Assembly: GCA_016291475.1 (NCBI GenBank) | Contig: JAEEXJ010000140.1 | Location: 1-5,728 of the forward strand | Direction of reading: 5' to 3' | Origin: Lachnospiraceae bacterium | GTDB taxonomy: Bacteria; Bacillota_A; Clostridia; Lachnospirales; Lachnospiraceae | Length of the DNA: 5,728 nt | In this document: positions 5,688-5,728 of the stretch, in pieces | Layout of the letters: each line of letters begins with the position of its first letter | Position numbering within the stretch: position 1 is the stretch's first letter | Made by a program: the position numbers and the translations under genes | The notes under the pieces: model-generated | Database searches by the model: none | What the model was told of the DNA's origin: nothing | The model's input: only the letters and a program-made list of their open reading frames with translations

Positions 5688-5728
5688 GGCACTTGATCAC
5701 TTTCTATTTTCGGAGTATGGATTTTATT

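Noticed and set aside
1..5728. CRISPR array, tRNA, rRNA, IS ends or attachment sites
   Set aside because: I looked for regularly spaced repeats, cloverleaf sequence, transposase motifs and terminal inverted repeats, and found none.

Overview
All convincing genes lie on the minus strand, so the window reads from right to left. A/T-rich DNA, strong AAGGAG/GGGAGG ribosome sites, frequent GTG starts and the gene families present (PadR regulator, XRE regulator before an ABC exporter, RVK-DW-type Nudix) suggest a chromosomal segment of a low-to-mid GC Firmicute, most likely a Clostridia/Lachnospiraceae-like anaerobe. This assignment is inference. No tRNA, rRNA, CRISPR, IS element or phage gene was seen, and no gene-free stretch exceeds about 175 bases.

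Right block (5687 to 2335): a putative operon. It starts with a Nudix hydrolase of the MutT type whose reading frame is broken by one missing base at about 5574-5580. A 534-residue HEAT-repeat protein follows after 52 bases, then a 235-residue HEAT-repeat protein, then a GNAT acetyltransferase 15 bases further on. The block ends at a strong rho-independent terminator (2335-2363). No promoter for it is visible, so it may lie beyond the right edge. The junction between the two HEAT genes is odd. A second frame there encodes a protein-like tail whose TGA overlaps the GTG start of the smaller gene (GTGA), suggesting a frameshifted or deleted coding end.

Middle block (2326 to 1196): a self-contained two-gene unit with its own promoter (TTGACA-17-TAATAT). 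Two identical 14-base repeats, each containing a palindrome TATTAcTAATA, cover the -10 and the predicted start. The genes are a PadR-family regulator and, one base after its stop, a small four-helix membrane protein. A stem-loop with a T tract ends the unit.

Left block (1161 to 1): a predicted promoter with a perfect 6+1+6 inverted repeat in its spacer, a six-codon leader reading frame with a good ribosome site, and an XRE-type regulator with a second HTH-like region in its C-terminal part. Twenty-four bases after the regulator begins an ABC-transporter-like gene cut off by the window edge. The probable logic is that each regulator controls its own promoter and the membrane gene(s) behind it.

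Two start sites were moved from upstream ATGs to GTG codons (2264 and 1065), because in both cases a strong ribosome site lies inside the apparent N-terminus.
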